Shown: positions 33,868 to 42,813, counted from the first letter of the stretch. The stretch: 46,654 nucleotides of DNA from Clostridium puniceum (GCF_002006345.1 NZ_LZZM01000185.1:1-46654), one strand, 5' to 3'. The notes: a model not told the origin generated them from the letters alone. Program-made: numbers and translations.

Positions 33868-35124
33868 ATGGAAAAAGCAACAAGTTTCTTCTTTAGTAAA
33901 ATTCTAAATAAAGAAATTTACAATATTTCTGGACAAATAATTGGCAGATTAAAGGATTTTATTCTTGATTTTAGTCAAGAAAAGCCTACTTTAATATATA
34001 TACAAATAATAAATGGGAGAAAATCTTTTTATATATCAGCAGAGTCATTTGATGTATCAAAGGATCAAAAAGAAAGATACAGGATCAAAATAAATAGCGA
34101 AAGCATTTTGATAAAGCAACCTGATGAAAATGATATTTTTTTAGTAAGGGATTTTTTAGATAAACAAATAGTAGATATAAATGGCAGAAAAGTAGAACGT
34201 GTTAATGATGTAAGACTTGGAAATGTAAATTCTAATTGGCAGCTTATAGCTGTTGATATAGGAACTAGAGGATTACTTAGACGACTTGATGTGGAATATC
34301 CTTTTATCAGATTTTTAGGACTCTTAAGATATCAACTTAGAAACAGATTAATTATTTGGGATAATGTACAGACTTTAGCCACAGGAATTAATAATCTGCA
34401 GCTTCATATGCCAGCGAATAAAATTGAGACTTTGCACGCTGCAGATATAGCAGATATAATTGAAGATCTTGATAATAAAAATAGAGATATATTATTTAAC
34501 AGTTTAAATAATCAAAAGGCAGCTGAAGTTTTTGAAGAAATTGAAACTGATGTTCAAGTTGGTCTTTTAAAATCTATGTCTGACCAAAAAGCATCTGACA
34601 TACTTGAAATTATGCCATCTGATGAAATAGCTGATATCTTAGAAGAAATAGAGGAAGATAGAGCAGAAAAATTACTTACTCATATGGATGAAGAAAGTCA
34701 AGATGAAATTAGAGAACTTATGGAGTACGAAAAAGAGACGGTAGGAAGTATTATGTCAAAAGATTTTATAACTTTCCTTCCAGATATAACTGTGAGTGAT
34801 GCTTTGTCATGGTTTAAAGATAATAATCCTGATGAAGATGAAAGCTATTATATATATGTTACAAATGATAGAAATAATCTTATGGGATCTGTTTCTTTAT
34901 TCTCGCTTATTATGTCTGATAAAGGCACTAAACTTTATAATATTATGACTACAAGACCTAATAGTTTAAAAGATACTGATGAAGTTGAAGATGCTATTAG
35001 CTTAATGCATAAATATAATCTTGTTTGTATGCCAGTTATAGACGAGGATGATACTTTGGCTGGTGTAGTATCATTGAACGATAGTATTCATGAGTATAAA
35101 TTATTGAGGAGGGTTGTAATATGA
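33868..35124 (+). CDS. PRC-barrel, MgtE_N and CBS-domain protein, magnesium accessory
   Basis: 418 aa and soluble. Two PRC-barrel-like beta domains (about 10-95 and 95-170) precede an MgtE N-terminal superhelix (about 185-285, AADIADIIEDLDNKNRDILF and SDEIADILEEIEEDRAEKLL) and a CBS pair (about 290-410, GSIMSKDFITFLPDITVSDA). The MgtE membrane domain is missing. In MgtE these cytosolic domains sense magnesium and gate the pore. Here they are a separate protein whose stop overlaps the start of an Nramp-related transporter (ATGA), so it probably regulates that transporter. Behind an M-box. Confidence 0.85.
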   Translation: MEKATSFFFSKILNKEIYNISGQIIGRLKDFILDFSQEKPTLIYIQIINGRKSFYISAESFDVSKDQKERYRIKINSESILIKQPDENDIFLVRDFLDKQIVDINGRKVERVNDVRLGNVNSNWQLIAVDIGTRGLLRRLDVEYPFIRFLGLLRYQLRNRLIIWDNVQTLATGINNLQLHMPANKIETLHAADIADIIEDLDNKNRDILFNSLNNQKAAEVFEEIETDVQVGLLKSMSDQKASDILEIMPSDEIADILEEIEEDRAEKLLTHMDEESQDEIRELMEYEKETVGSIMSKDFITFLPDITVSDALSWFKDNNPDEDESYYIYVTNDRNNLMGSVSLFSLIMSDKGTKLYNIMTTRPNSLKDTDEVEDAISLMHKYNLVCMPVIDEDDTLAGVVSLNDSIHEYKLLRRVVI

Positions 35125-36362
35125 AAAAAATATTGTCTAATAGATTCAAAAAGATACTCTTTATTATGACAATTATTGGACCAGGTTTAATTACTGTAAA
35201 TGCAGGTAATGATGCAGGTGGAATTACAACCTATGCTTCAGTTGGTGCGTCATATGGATATAAAATGCTATGGGGATTACTTTTAATTACATTCAGTCTT
35301 GCGGTGATACAAGAAATGAATGCAAGAATGGCAGTAGTAACTGGTAAGGGCTTGTCAGATTTAATTAGAGAAAAATTTGGTGTTAAGCTTACTTTCTTTG
35401 CAATGACTATTTTATTGATTGCAAATATGGGAGTTGTTTTTGGAGATTTTGCAGGTATTGCAGCAAGTTTAGAACTTTTTAATATAAGTAAATATATATC
35501 AATACCTATTGTTTCTGTAGGAATTTGGTTTCTTGTTACTAAAGGATCATATAATAAGGTAGAAAATATTTTCTTGCTATTTACATTTGTATTTTTTACT
35601 TATATTATTTCTGCGTTTTTAACAAAACCAGACTGGAGTTATGTTGCAAGATCAATGGCTTCGCCTACTATTGAATTAAACACAGGTTTTATTCTTACAT
35701 TTATAGGTATGATTGGTACAACAATTACTCCATATATGCAGTTTTATCTCCAATCATCAATAGTAGATAAAAAAATAAGTATATCTGAATATAAATATGA
35801 AAAAATTGATGTTTATTTAGGAGCCTTTTGGGGAAATGCAGTAGCGTTTTTTATAATTGTCTGCACAGCAGCAACGCTTTATAAAGCTGGAATAACTATA
35901 ACTTCTGCAGAGGAAGCAGCGATGGCCTTAAAACCGCTAGCTGGAGAATGGGCATTTATACTTTTTGGGGGAGGATTATTTGGAGCTTCAGTTCTTGCTA
36001 CAGCTGTCATACCTCTTTCTACGTCATATGCAATATGTGAAGCTTTCGGGTGGGAAAGTGGTGTTGATAATGATTATAAGGATGCACCTGCTTTCTTTGG
36101 AATATACACTGGAATAATTATATTAGGTGCATTATTCGTGCTAATGCCAGGAATATCACTTATTAAAATTATACTTGTATCTCAACAAATAGCAGGAATA
36201 TTATCGCCAATCATATTAACATTCATGATAATTTTGATTAATGATAAACGTATAATGGGAGAACATGTTAATAATAAAACCCAAAATATAATATCCTGGG
36301 CAACAGTTATATTTATTATAACTTTATCTATTATTTTAGTTATATCACCCTTTATTTCATAG
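35121..36362 (+). CDS. Nramp-related magnesium transporter (NRMT type)
   Basis: 413 aa with about 11 membrane helices. Nramp fold, but the TM1 metal motif DPGN of manganese/iron transporters is replaced: GPGLITVNAGNDAGGITTYA. This variant, together with M-box control, marks the NRMT group shown to move magnesium in clostridia. GGAGGG ribosome site within the preceding gene; 4 bp overlap. Predicted to import Mg2+ when the riboswitch senses shortage. It could be mislabelled mntH by automatic tools. Confidence 0.85.
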   Translation: MKKILSNRFKKILFIMTIIGPGLITVNAGNDAGGITTYASVGASYGYKMLWGLLLITFSLAVIQEMNARMAVVTGKGLSDLIREKFGVKLTFFAMTILLIANMGVVFGDFAGIAASLELFNISKYISIPIVSVGIWFLVTKGSYNKVENIFLLFTFVFFTYIISAFLTKPDWSYVARSMASPTIELNTGFILTFIGMIGTTITPYMQFYLQSSIVDKKISISEYKYEKIDVYLGAFWGNAVAFFIIVCTAATLYKAGITITSAEEAAMALKPLAGEWAFILFGGGLFGASVLATAVIPLSTSYAICEAFGWESGVDNDYKDAPAFFGIYTGIIILGALFVLMPGISLIKIILVSQQIAGILSPIILTFMIILINDKRIMGEHVNNKTQNIISWATVIFIITLSIILVISPFIS

Positions 36363-36441
36363 TGATATTTATATAGGATATTTCTTAAGCAAAATTATTA
36401 AACTTAAAAATTTTAGAATTAATAGTAATGTGGATATATTA

Positions 36442-36484
36442 AAAAATGCATGTAAGCGCAATGTTTATGCTTTATGCATTTTTT
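36442..36484 (+). terminator. Terminator of the magnesium operon
   Basis: Stem AAAAATGCAT/ATGCATTTTT (36442-36451, 36474-36483) with an inner AAGC/GCTT pairing, ending in T. Confidence 0.7.
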
Positions 36485-36755
36485 CGCTTATCTAGACATT
36501 TTATTTATTAACCGTATATATTTTTTTAGAACTAGTTAAACTAGAAACTATTAAGATGTTAAAATAAATTAATCTATCATAAATAAAATGAGATAATATT
36601 ATCTACAATGAAAATTGTATTACAAAAAATATTCAGTTGAATTAGATATATATATATGATATTATGAAAAAGCATTAAATAATTAATAAAGGAAACTTGA
36701 CTCACATACGTTTGCTGAGTAAGTGATTCACTTAAAATCATAGATTGCACCATAT

Positions 36756-36805
36756 AAAAGTTCGAGAACCCAAATACAAGATTTGGACTCTCACTTTTAG
36801 TTTTC
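36756..36805 (+). terminator. Hairpin just before tRNA-Ser
   Basis: AAAAGT, GAG and CCAAAT pair with ATTTGG, CTC and ACTTTT, with small internal loops, followed by a T-rich stretch. No gene was found in 36485-36755 for it to terminate, so a small transcript may run here or the tRNA promoter region may be structured. Confidence 0.45.
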
Positions 36806-36812
36806 TATTTAT

Positions 36813-36902
36813 GGAGAGATGTCCGAGTGGTCGAAGGAGCACGCCTGGAAAGCGTGTATAGGGGCAACTCTATCAGGGGTTCAAATCCCCTTCTCTCCGC
36901 CA
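36813..36902 (+). tRNA. tRNA-Ser (anticodon GGA)
   Basis: Acceptor GGAGAGA pairs with TCTCTCC. Anticodon loop CTGGAAA, GGA at 36847-36849. Long variable arm of a class II tRNA; T-loop GGTTCAAATCC. Discriminator G at 36899 and CCA encoded at 36900-36902. Its 3' end is the probable attachment site of the element that follows. Confidence 0.95.
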
Positions 36903-36945
36903 CCAGTGTTTATGCGTGCTCCACCTTATGGAGATATAAAATTAC

Positions 36946-36992
36946 TACACACGTTTTTTATTGAAAAATAGTTGAAACGTGTGTATTTTTTT
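36946..36992 (+). terminator. Terminator after tRNA-Ser
   Basis: 11 bp stem TACACACGTTT/AAACGTGTGTA followed by seven T, 9 bp before the first integrase start. Confidence 0.8.
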
Positions 36993-37000
36993 ATGTAAAG

Positions 37001-37951
37001 GTGGTAGATGTTTTGAAAAGAAAAATGATAGAAGTTAGTACGAAAGATATGACTTTTGACAAAGGTTTTGACGAGTTTATCTTTAATTGCAGAGCTAGGA
37101 ATTTAAGACCTGCAACAATTCAATTCTATGATAATTCTATAAAGAGTATTTATAAGTTTATTGATCCTAAGATGCGAATAAAGGATATAACTAAGGCAAC
37201 AGTTGATAACTTTATTATAGGTTGTCAGAATGAATTAGATATAAAGGACATAACTATACATACTTATCTTAGAGCTCTAAAAGCCATTCTATATTATTTC
37301 ATGAAAATAGGATACATGGAGAAATTTCATATAGCATTAATAAGATATGATAAGCCGCTAATTGAAACCTATACAGATGAAGAAGTCAAATTACTGCTAA
37401 AAAAACCAAATAAAAATAAATGCAACTTTATAGAATTTAGAAATTGGGTAATATGCAATACGCTTTATGCTACAGGCATGCGATCTTCTAATTTGACTAA
37501 TTTAAAGATCAATGAAATAGATTTAGATAATAATTTGATAAGTCTAAAAACAACTAAGAATAGGAAACCTCTAGTAATACCAATAACTAAGTCGTTACAG
37601 CCTATTTTAAGGGAATATTTAGCCATTAGAAAAGGGAATGAGAGTGACTATCTATTCTGTTCAGCTTATGGTAATAAAATCAGTAGGGATGCTCTTAACG
37701 GTAGTATGAAGATTTATAATAATAGTAGGTATGTAAACAAAACAGAAATACACCGTTGGAGACATACTTTTGCTAAGCAATGGATTCTTAATCATGGAGA
37801 TATAATAAAGCTCCAAAAGATACTTAATCATAGTAATTTAGATATGGTCCGTAATTATGTTAATATGTTTACTAAAGACTTGCAAAAAGACTTTGAAGAA
37901 TTTAATCCTTTAGAATTTGTTAGTAAAAAATCAATAAAAATGCGAAAATAA
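37001..37951 (+). CDS. Tyrosine recombinase/integrase 1
   Basis: 316 aa from the GTG at 37001; a TTG at 37013 has better spacing from AAAGGTGG, so the first four residues are uncertain. SAM-like core-binding domain (about 20-110) and catalytic domain with R161 (GMRSSNL), H251 and R254 (HRWRH), H277 (LNHSN) and nucleophile Y286 (NYVNM). All catalytic residues are present. It lies directly after tRNA-Ser, its likely target. Followed 21 bp later by a second, colinear recombinase. Confidence 0.88.
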   Translation: MVDVLKRKMIEVSTKDMTFDKGFDEFIFNCRARNLRPATIQFYDNSIKSIYKFIDPKMRIKDITKATVDNFIIGCQNELDIKDITIHTYLRALKAILYYFMKIGYMEKFHIALIRYDKPLIETYTDEEVKLLLKKPNKNKCNFIEFRNWVICNTLYATGMRSSNLTNLKINEIDLDNNLISLKTTKNRKPLVIPITKSLQPILREYLAIRKGNESDYLFCSAYGNKISRDALNGSMKIYNNSRYVNKTEIHRWRHTFAKQWILNHGDIIKLQKILNHSNLDMVRNYVNMFTKDLQKDFEEFNPLEFVSKKSIKMRK

Positions 37952-37972
37952 AAAATAAAGGAGAGAATTACA

Positions 37973-38941
37973 ATGGCAAGAATTAAGCTAAGAGCCTTTA
38001 GAGACGTTAAAAATTACACTAGAACTGTATCAGATTGTTATGAAGAATATATGAATTATTGTAAGTATAGGGGACAGAGAGAGGCTACTATTGAGAGTAA
38101 AAAAAGTTTCTATAAATATGAGCTGCCAAAGATGATAAGTGTTGATGAAAATATAACTAAAATAACTGAAGGTATGGTTCAAGCACATGTTACCAGTATG
38201 ATGGATAGAGGCCTTAAAGGAAATTCTTATTCAACATTCGTGGTTAAATTAAAAGCATTTTTAACGTATTGCTTTAAAAAAGAGTATTTGAAGGAATTTG
38301 AAATTAAAATACCAAATGTATTATTGGAGAAAAAATCTATTTATACTGAGAAAGAAATAAAAATGTTATTAACCAAACCTGATTTAGATACTTGTGTTAT
38401 AGGTGATTATAGATCATACGTAATGATTGCTTTTTTCATGGGAACCGGATGTAGAAGTCAAACCATACTTAATGTAAGAGTAAAAGATATTAATTATGAA
38501 AATCAATCAATATTATTTAGACATATGAAGACTAAAAGACAGGAAACAGTACCATTGTCAAGATTTTTAAGAGGTGAGTTGTTGGAGTATATAAGTAATA
38601 TGGGTCTTAAAAATAATGACTTGTTGTTTCCTAAAATAGATGGTACTCAAATGTCATATAATACTCTTCATGAAAATTTAGAGAATTATTTCAAACACTG
38701 TAATGTAAAAATGCATGGAATTAATACATTTAGGAACACTTTCGCTACTATGTTCATAAAAAATGGTGGGGATATCTATAAATTAAAAGTACTATTAAAT
38801 CATAGTACAATAAAAACTACAGAAAGATATGTTAATTTACTTCCATTAGATTTTAAAGAGGAATTACTTCAATATAATCCATTGGATGTTTTGAGAAATA
38901 GAGTTAAAGGCACCAGAATGAAATTAAAAAATAGAAAGTAA
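37973..38941 (+). CDS. Tyrosine recombinase/integrase 2, altered box II
   Basis: 322 aa. Same build as integrase 1 with catalytic residues at the same numbers: R161 (GCRSQTI), R254, H277 (LNHST), Y286 (ERYVNL). The box II histidine is replaced: NTFRN, with Asn at 251 and 255. The HxxR histidine assists catalysis, and some active recombinases carry other residues there, so activity may be reduced rather than lost. AAGGAGAG ribosome site. Co-transcribed with integrase 1; possibly the two act as a heteromeric pair. Confidence 0.85.
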   Translation: MARIKLRAFRDVKNYTRTVSDCYEEYMNYCKYRGQREATIESKKSFYKYELPKMISVDENITKITEGMVQAHVTSMMDRGLKGNSYSTFVVKLKAFLTYCFKKEYLKEFEIKIPNVLLEKKSIYTEKEIKMLLTKPDLDTCVIGDYRSYVMIAFFMGTGCRSQTILNVRVKDINYENQSILFRHMKTKRQETVPLSRFLRGELLEYISNMGLKNNDLLFPKIDGTQMSYNTLHENLENYFKHCNVKMHGINTFRNTFATMFIKNGGDIYKLKVLLNHSTIKTTERYVNLLPLDFKEELLQYNPLDVLRNRVKGTRMKLKNRK

Positions 38942-38946
38942 AGAAG

Positions 38947-38970
38947 GGGAGATATTAATTTATCTTCCAT
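38947..38970. terminator. Weak hairpin between convergent modules
   Basis: GGAGATA/TATCTTCC around TTAATT, where the rightward integrases and the leftward small genes meet. Confidence 0.3.
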
Positions 38971-38982
38971 TAATTGCTGGAT

Positions 38983-39060
38983 TTATTTAGAACTTTTAGC
39001 AGCTCTCTTTGACTTTCTTTTTCTCATTATTTCATATAAATATGCGTCCGCTTCTGGCAT
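38983..39060 (-). CDS. Very small basic protein, 25 aa
   Basis: MPEADAYLYEIMRKRKSKRA and a lysine-rich end. GAAAGGG ribosome site on the minus strand. Last gene of the leftward chain. Unknown function. Confidence 0.4.
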   Translation of the reverse strand: MPEADAYLYEIMRKRKSKRAAKSSK

Positions 39061-39081
39061 AATTATCAACCCTTTCAATTA

Positions 39082-39141
39082 TTATTTTCGTTTATTGAAA
39101 TGACGTAAGATTTCTAGTAAATATTTTTCAGCTTCATTCAT
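39082..39141 (-). CDS. Very small protein, 19 aa
   Basis: MNEAEKYLLEILRHFNKRK, a single amphipathic helix. It starts 3 bp after the stop of the gene at 39145-39363, with AAGGATGGTG before it. Tight packing is the main support. Confidence 0.35.
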   Translation of the reverse strand: MNEAEKYLLEILRHFNKRK

Positions 39142-39144
39142 ATA

Positions 39145-39363
39145 TTACACCATCCTTACCCTTCTACCGGTTATTAAATTGTGAAGTATTCTGACTCTCT
39201 CTATGCCTTTTAAATTAGCATTTATAAAACAATGTCTTATACCTTTTATGTCCTTATAGTAGCCATAGAAGCTTTCTATATCTTCACATATAGTAAATAC
39301 CTTACACTTTTTACCTCTATATCTAAATTCATTGACTTTCTTAACTATATCTTTGACGTTCAT
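39145..39363 (-). CDS. Small hypothetical protein, 72 aa
   Basis: MNVKDIVKKVNEFRYRGKKC..., ending ILHNLITGRRVRMV. GGGAGG ribosome site. No domain recognised. Part of the leftward early module of the element. Confidence 0.55.
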   Translation of the reverse strand: MNVKDIVKKVNEFRYRGKKCKVFTICEDIESFYGYYKDIKGIRHCFINANLKGIERVRILHNLITGRRVRMV

Positions 39364-39387
39364 GATATAAACCTCCCATATTTAAAT

Positions 39388-39495
39388 TTACTTAGTGTCT
39401 GCTTTCTTTTTAGCTACTTTAACATACATATAGATTAATTTTAAGATTTTAGGATTGTTAATACCTTTGACCATTTCAATTATTTGTTCTTGCAC
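39388..39495 (-). CDS. Small hypothetical protein, 35 aa, GTG start
   Basis: GTG at 39495 follows GAAGGAG; the product VQEQIIEMVKGINNPKILKL ends in KVAKKKADTK. It overlaps the next upstream gene by 20 bp in another frame. Helical; unknown function. Its sequence INNPKILKL resembles DDTKTLNLL of the gene before it, so the two may be related. Confidence 0.45.
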   Translation of the reverse strand: MQEQIIEMVKGINNPKILKLIYMYVKVAKKKADTK

Positions 39496-39613
39496 TTAGA
39501 TCAACTCCTTCAGCATTAATTTTCTTTTTAAGCTCTACTGCACAGGCATAAAGTAAGTTTAATGTTTTAGTATCATCAATAGTTTTAATTAGTTCTATTA
39601 ATTGATCTTTCAT
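39476..39613 (-). CDS. Small hypothetical protein, 45 aa
   Basis: MKDQLIELIKTIDDTKTLNL, then LYACAVELKKKINAEG. GGAATG-type ribosome region (AAAGGAATG). Overlaps its neighbours on both sides, as phage early genes often do. Unknown function. Confidence 0.45.
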   Translation of the reverse strand: MKDQLIELIKTIDDTKTLNLLYACAVELKKKINAEGVDLSARTNN

Positions 39614-39698
39614 TTTCAACATTCCTTTCTATAGTTAGTAACTGTTTTAAGTTATCTAAAAGTCTAGATAGTTCTAAAATGATTTCATGTTCACTCAT
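39585..39698 (-). CDS. Small hypothetical protein, 37 aa
   Basis: MSEHEIILELSRLLDNLKQL and a charged end; GGAGTGAG before the ATG. Overlaps the following gene by 29 bp. Between it and the gene at 39829 lies an 8 bp inverted repeat (GAAGCTAT at 39736, ATAGCTTC at 39780). Confidence 0.42.
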   Translation of the reverse strand: MSEHEIILELSRLLDNLKQLLTIERNVENERSINRTN

Positions 39699-39828
39699 AA
39701 TATTCTCACTCCTAAAAATTTACTATTGCAATTTAGAAGCTATCAATGTATTATTAAATTGTTCAGATTCAATTAGTTAATAGCTTCTTGAGGTATATAG
39801 TTTTATATATATCTTTTATTTTTATCCA

Positions 39829-40026
39829 TTAACTTATAAATTTAATATCATATAAACTAACAGTTCTAATGGTACCGTCTTCCAATTCAATTACAGCCTT
39901 CAGAAATGTTCTATCTTGGCAAAATTCATTTATTATTTGATGGAAATAACCATTATATAAAATTTTTATGTTATCCTCCGAATCACATTTTAATACCTCA
40001 ACTTTTCTTAAATTATCTCTATTCAT
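39829..40026 (-). CDS. Small hypothetical protein, 65 aa
   Basis: MNRDNLRKVEVLKCDSEDNI..., beta-rich (AVIELEDGTIRTVSLYDIKF). AAAAGGAG ribosome site. It follows the primase gene by 19 bp and is surely co-transcribed with it. Unknown function. Confidence 0.55.
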   Translation of the reverse strand: MNRDNLRKVEVLKCDSEDNIKILYNGYFHQIINEFCQDRTFLKAVIELEDGTIRTVSLYDIKFIS

Positions 40027-40045
40027 TACTTGATTCTCCTTTTTA

Positions 40046-42190
40046 TTAAATTAATATTTTTTGTTGAATTTCTTTTGGTTTAATATCAGCAATTTCTATT
40101 GAATCATCATCTTCTATGCTAAAGTTTACTGGAGGAACTAACCACCAACGCTTAGAAGCACCATTAGCTCTAAAGGTCTTATTATTTGGAGGAGGAATAG
40201 CACCAAGTTTCATTAATGTATTTCTTGACTCTGTATTAGGTTTTATATCAAGCTCATTACATACTTGTGTAAAAGTTTTGTATAGCCAATATTCATTAGG
40301 TGCTGACCAATTTAAATTATCCATAACCCTTGAGTCAGCTTCAGTTTTAACTTCGAAATTAGAGTTAACAATATATAATTGCTGCTCTTCCTCTTTATTT
40401 AACCAATGAGGTTCTTTTTTATCTTTTAAAAGATGCATTATTTCTCCCCATAACTGGCTAATGTCAATATTATGATCTACAATTATATTAGTAACATTAA
40501 TACACCAGTAACGACGATTGCCTGTATTATCTTCAAGAAATTCATTATTGTTAATGGTTGCATAAAATGAAGTTACTCTGGGATATTCTTCGGCATTTGT
40601 ACCATAGGGACGCCTATATCTATCTTTGGTCCTGGTGAAAAACATTTTTAAAGCGTCAACAGTATCTTTTTTTAAGCTTGTTTTTAATTCACCAAGTTCT
40701 ACAATTAAAGCTGATGTAACGTCAATAACATCATCAACTTTTTTAGGATTAATGAGTTTATCAGTATCTATCCACTGAGAATTAGGCAATAGTGTTTTTA
40801 TCCAACGTGTTTTTCCTAGACCTTGATTGCCTTGGATAACAAGTATACCATTCATATTTTGAGTACCATCATTAAAAGATATATTTGCAGTACCTATAAG
40901 CCATTTTTTCAGTAATAGTAATTTGAAATTATTGTCATAATCATCTGAGGTTATTATGGTATCTGCTAATTGCCTGATGTATCCTTCTTCATGATTCCAA
41001 TTCTTATAACATTCTTCAAAATAATCTCTTGCCGGATTATATGAGTTAGCTTGAGATACTCTAAATACGAAATCTCTTAAATTTGATTTGCTAATATTAA
41101 AATTGAATTTTACACACAAAGAATATAAATCTTCCATACAAGCAACACTATTATTTTTTAAGCTAAATATATTGCCTTCAAATTCAAGTTTTTTAGAAAG
41201 TTCATTGTATCTAATTGTAATATGGTTAAGCTCGCATATACGCTGAAAATTTTCCCATATCTTTTTTGGAAAGCCTTCTTTAGTCACATATTTGAAATTT
41301 CTATTTTTTATATAATCCCACTTATCGATTAAAGCTGCTTTAAAGTCATTTAACGTTCCACCACTTTGGAAATAATCAGTGATATCGAAATTTGAAGGAA
41401 ACTTATTCCATCCTTTAGGATATATCACATTAAACTCTTTTGCATAATCTTTAAGTTTATAATATAAATCATCCTTGTACTTTTCACCTGGATGACCTGT
41501 ATCTGGACAACAATAAACTATAGCATCTTTAAATATACTATAATCAAATTCAGTTACACCTTTAAATGATGTTGCCAAATATCCAAAATGAATAAGTGTA
41601 TCAGCATCTTTTGCGCCTTCAACGATAAATATATCTTTATTATTTTTTAATCCATCTAACAACGTATAGAAGTTATACGGAACTGCATCAGCTTCACGCT
41701 TTGGAATTACATTACCGTCATTATTAATTGATAAAAAACGGCTTGTACTTTTATTGGCAATATCTTTAAACTTAGCTTCAAAATATATAGGTTTGTTGTA
41801 CTGATCCACAAATATATAAGTGTGTATATGCTTTAATGGATTATCATTACTATCTTTAAAGTTAAGCTGTTTTATAGCTATTTCTACTTTTTCAACTAAA
41901 GTCATTAGTCTGCCATATTCTTCATTAGGCTCAATATTTAAGTACTTACAGGCATCAATATAGCGTACATTTTTATATTTCATATAGAAGTCAATGCAAT
42001 CGCCACCTTCACCACTTGAAAAGTCTTTAAACATCCATTTGTTATTTTTACGATTAAAATAAATCGAAAAGCTTGGAGTTTTTTCGCTTACGAAAGGTGA
42101 AAGCATTTTATTATTTCCGTCAAATCTTTGTCCTGTTTCAGATTCTATTAAATTTTTTAGATCTATGTTTTTAAATTCTTCCTTTGTCAA
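40046..42190 (-). CDS. Primase-helicase with Toprim and VapE/D5-like ATPase domains
   Basis: 714 aa. N-terminus resembles a CHC2 primase finger (SPFVSEKTPSFSIYF, then GEGGDCIDFYMKYK), but the usual first Cys and His are Ser and Val, so zinc binding is probably lost. A Toprim domain follows (IFIVEGAKDADTL, E191). The C-terminal half is a VirE/VapE-type helicase with Walker A GNQGLGKT at 454-461, Walker B-like ALIVELGEL (494-502) and NRRYW. Such proteins start replication of satellites and plasmids. Start is a TTG at 42190 without a strong ribosome site, overlapping the preceding small gene, so translation is probably coupled. The likely origin is the iteron region at 44055-44327. Confidence 0.85.
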   Translation of the reverse strand: MTKEEFKNIDLKNLIESETGQRFDGNNKMLSPFVSEKTPSFSIYFNRKNNKWMFKDFSSGEGGDCIDFYMKYKNVRYIDACKYLNIEPNEEYGRLMTLVEKVEIAIKQLNFKDSNDNPLKHIHTYIFVDQYNKPIYFEAKFKDIANKSTSRFLSINNDGNVIPKREADAVPYNFYTLLDGLKNNKDIFIVEGAKDADTLIHFGYLATSFKGVTEFDYSIFKDAIVYCCPDTGHPGEKYKDDLYYKLKDYAKEFNVIYPKGWNKFPSNFDITDYFQSGGTLNDFKAALIDKWDYIKNRNFKYVTKEGFPKKIWENFQRICELNHITIRYNELSKKLEFEGNIFSLKNNSVACMEDLYSLCVKFNFNISKSNLRDFVFRVSQANSYNPARDYFEECYKNWNHEEGYIRQLADTIITSDDYDNNFKLLLLKKWLIGTANISFNDGTQNMNGILVIQGNQGLGKTRWIKTLLPNSQWIDTDKLINPKKVDDVIDVTSALIVELGELKTSLKKDTVDALKMFFTRTKDRYRRPYGTNAEEYPRVTSFYATINNNEFLEDNTGNRRYWCINVTNIIVDHNIDISQLWGEIMHLLKDKKEPHWLNKEEEQQLYIVNSNFEVKTEADSRVMDNLNWSAPNEYWLYKTFTQVCNELDIKPNTESRNTLMKLGAIPPPNNKTFRANGASKRWWLVPPVNFSIEDDDSIEIADIKPKEIQQKILI

Positions 42191-42302
42191 ATGATATCAC
42201 ATACTTAAGACTATGCTTAAAAAGCATCAGTCCTTTAAATATCACTGTTTTATCGTATTTTTTCATAAGTTGTACATAATCTGTAAAAATCTTAAGATTC
42301 AT
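42171..42302 (-). CDS. Small hypothetical protein, 43 aa
   Basis: MNLKIFTDYVQLMKKYDKTV..., ending in SFDKGRI. AATGGAGGTGG ribosome site. Its 3' end overlaps the start of the primase gene by 20 bp in another frame, which may couple their translation. Confidence 0.5.
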   Translation of the reverse strand: MNLKIFTDYVQLMKKYDKTVIFKGLMLFKHSLKYVISFDKGRI

Positions 42303-42317
42303 CTATTCCACCTCCAT

Positions 42318-42458
42318 TTACTCAACATCTAAATAAATTCTATAAAATTTACCTGATCTATAAGGTTTGCTGATTTTGGCTATAGTTGCTTTTGTTGATA
42401 ATATTTCAATTATTTTATTTTTTTCAGCATCTGTTTTATATCTAAGCTGTAATTGCAT
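42318..42458 (-). CDS. Small hypothetical protein, 46 aa
   Basis: MQLQLRYKTDAEKNKIIEIL, then SGKFYRIYLDVE. GGAGGT ribosome site. Short alpha/beta protein; no family recognised. It belongs to the primase operon. Confidence 0.52.
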   Translation of the reverse strand: MQLQLRYKTDAEKNKIIEILSTKATIAKISKPYRSGKFYRIYLDVE

Positions 42459-42475
42459 AAAATTATACCTCCAGT

Positions 42476-42682
42476 TTATAAATTTAATTTTTCTATAATT
42501 TCGTAATATTCCATATTGCCATCAGTTCTATTAAGTTTCTTTAAGTTGCATTGATCTAAATCTAACTTTCCAATTATTGAATTATCAGATATTAATTCTG
42601 CAACTGTTTTATCATCATTGAACTTAATTTCATTAATGATAAGTATCATGCTTTTACTTGGTGTCATTATGCAAAATTTCAT
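42476..42682 (-). CDS. Small hypothetical protein, 68 aa
   Basis: MKFCIMTPSKSMILIINEIK..., beta-rich N-terminus. GGAGGT ribosome site. Unknown function; upstream part of the primase operon. Confidence 0.55.
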   Translation of the reverse strand: MKFCIMTPSKSMILIINEIKFNDDKTVAELISDNSIIGKLDLDQCNLKKLNRTDGNMEYYEIIEKLNL

Positions 42683-42813
42683 TTTGATTCTACCTCCAGT
42701 ACAAATACTAATTTATTTTGTGCTAGCTATAAGCAGGAGCTAACCTTTACTATTAGATATGATTTTTTAGAATTTTAAGATAGGATTTTTAACTGGCTGA
42801 TTTTTCAGCTAGG

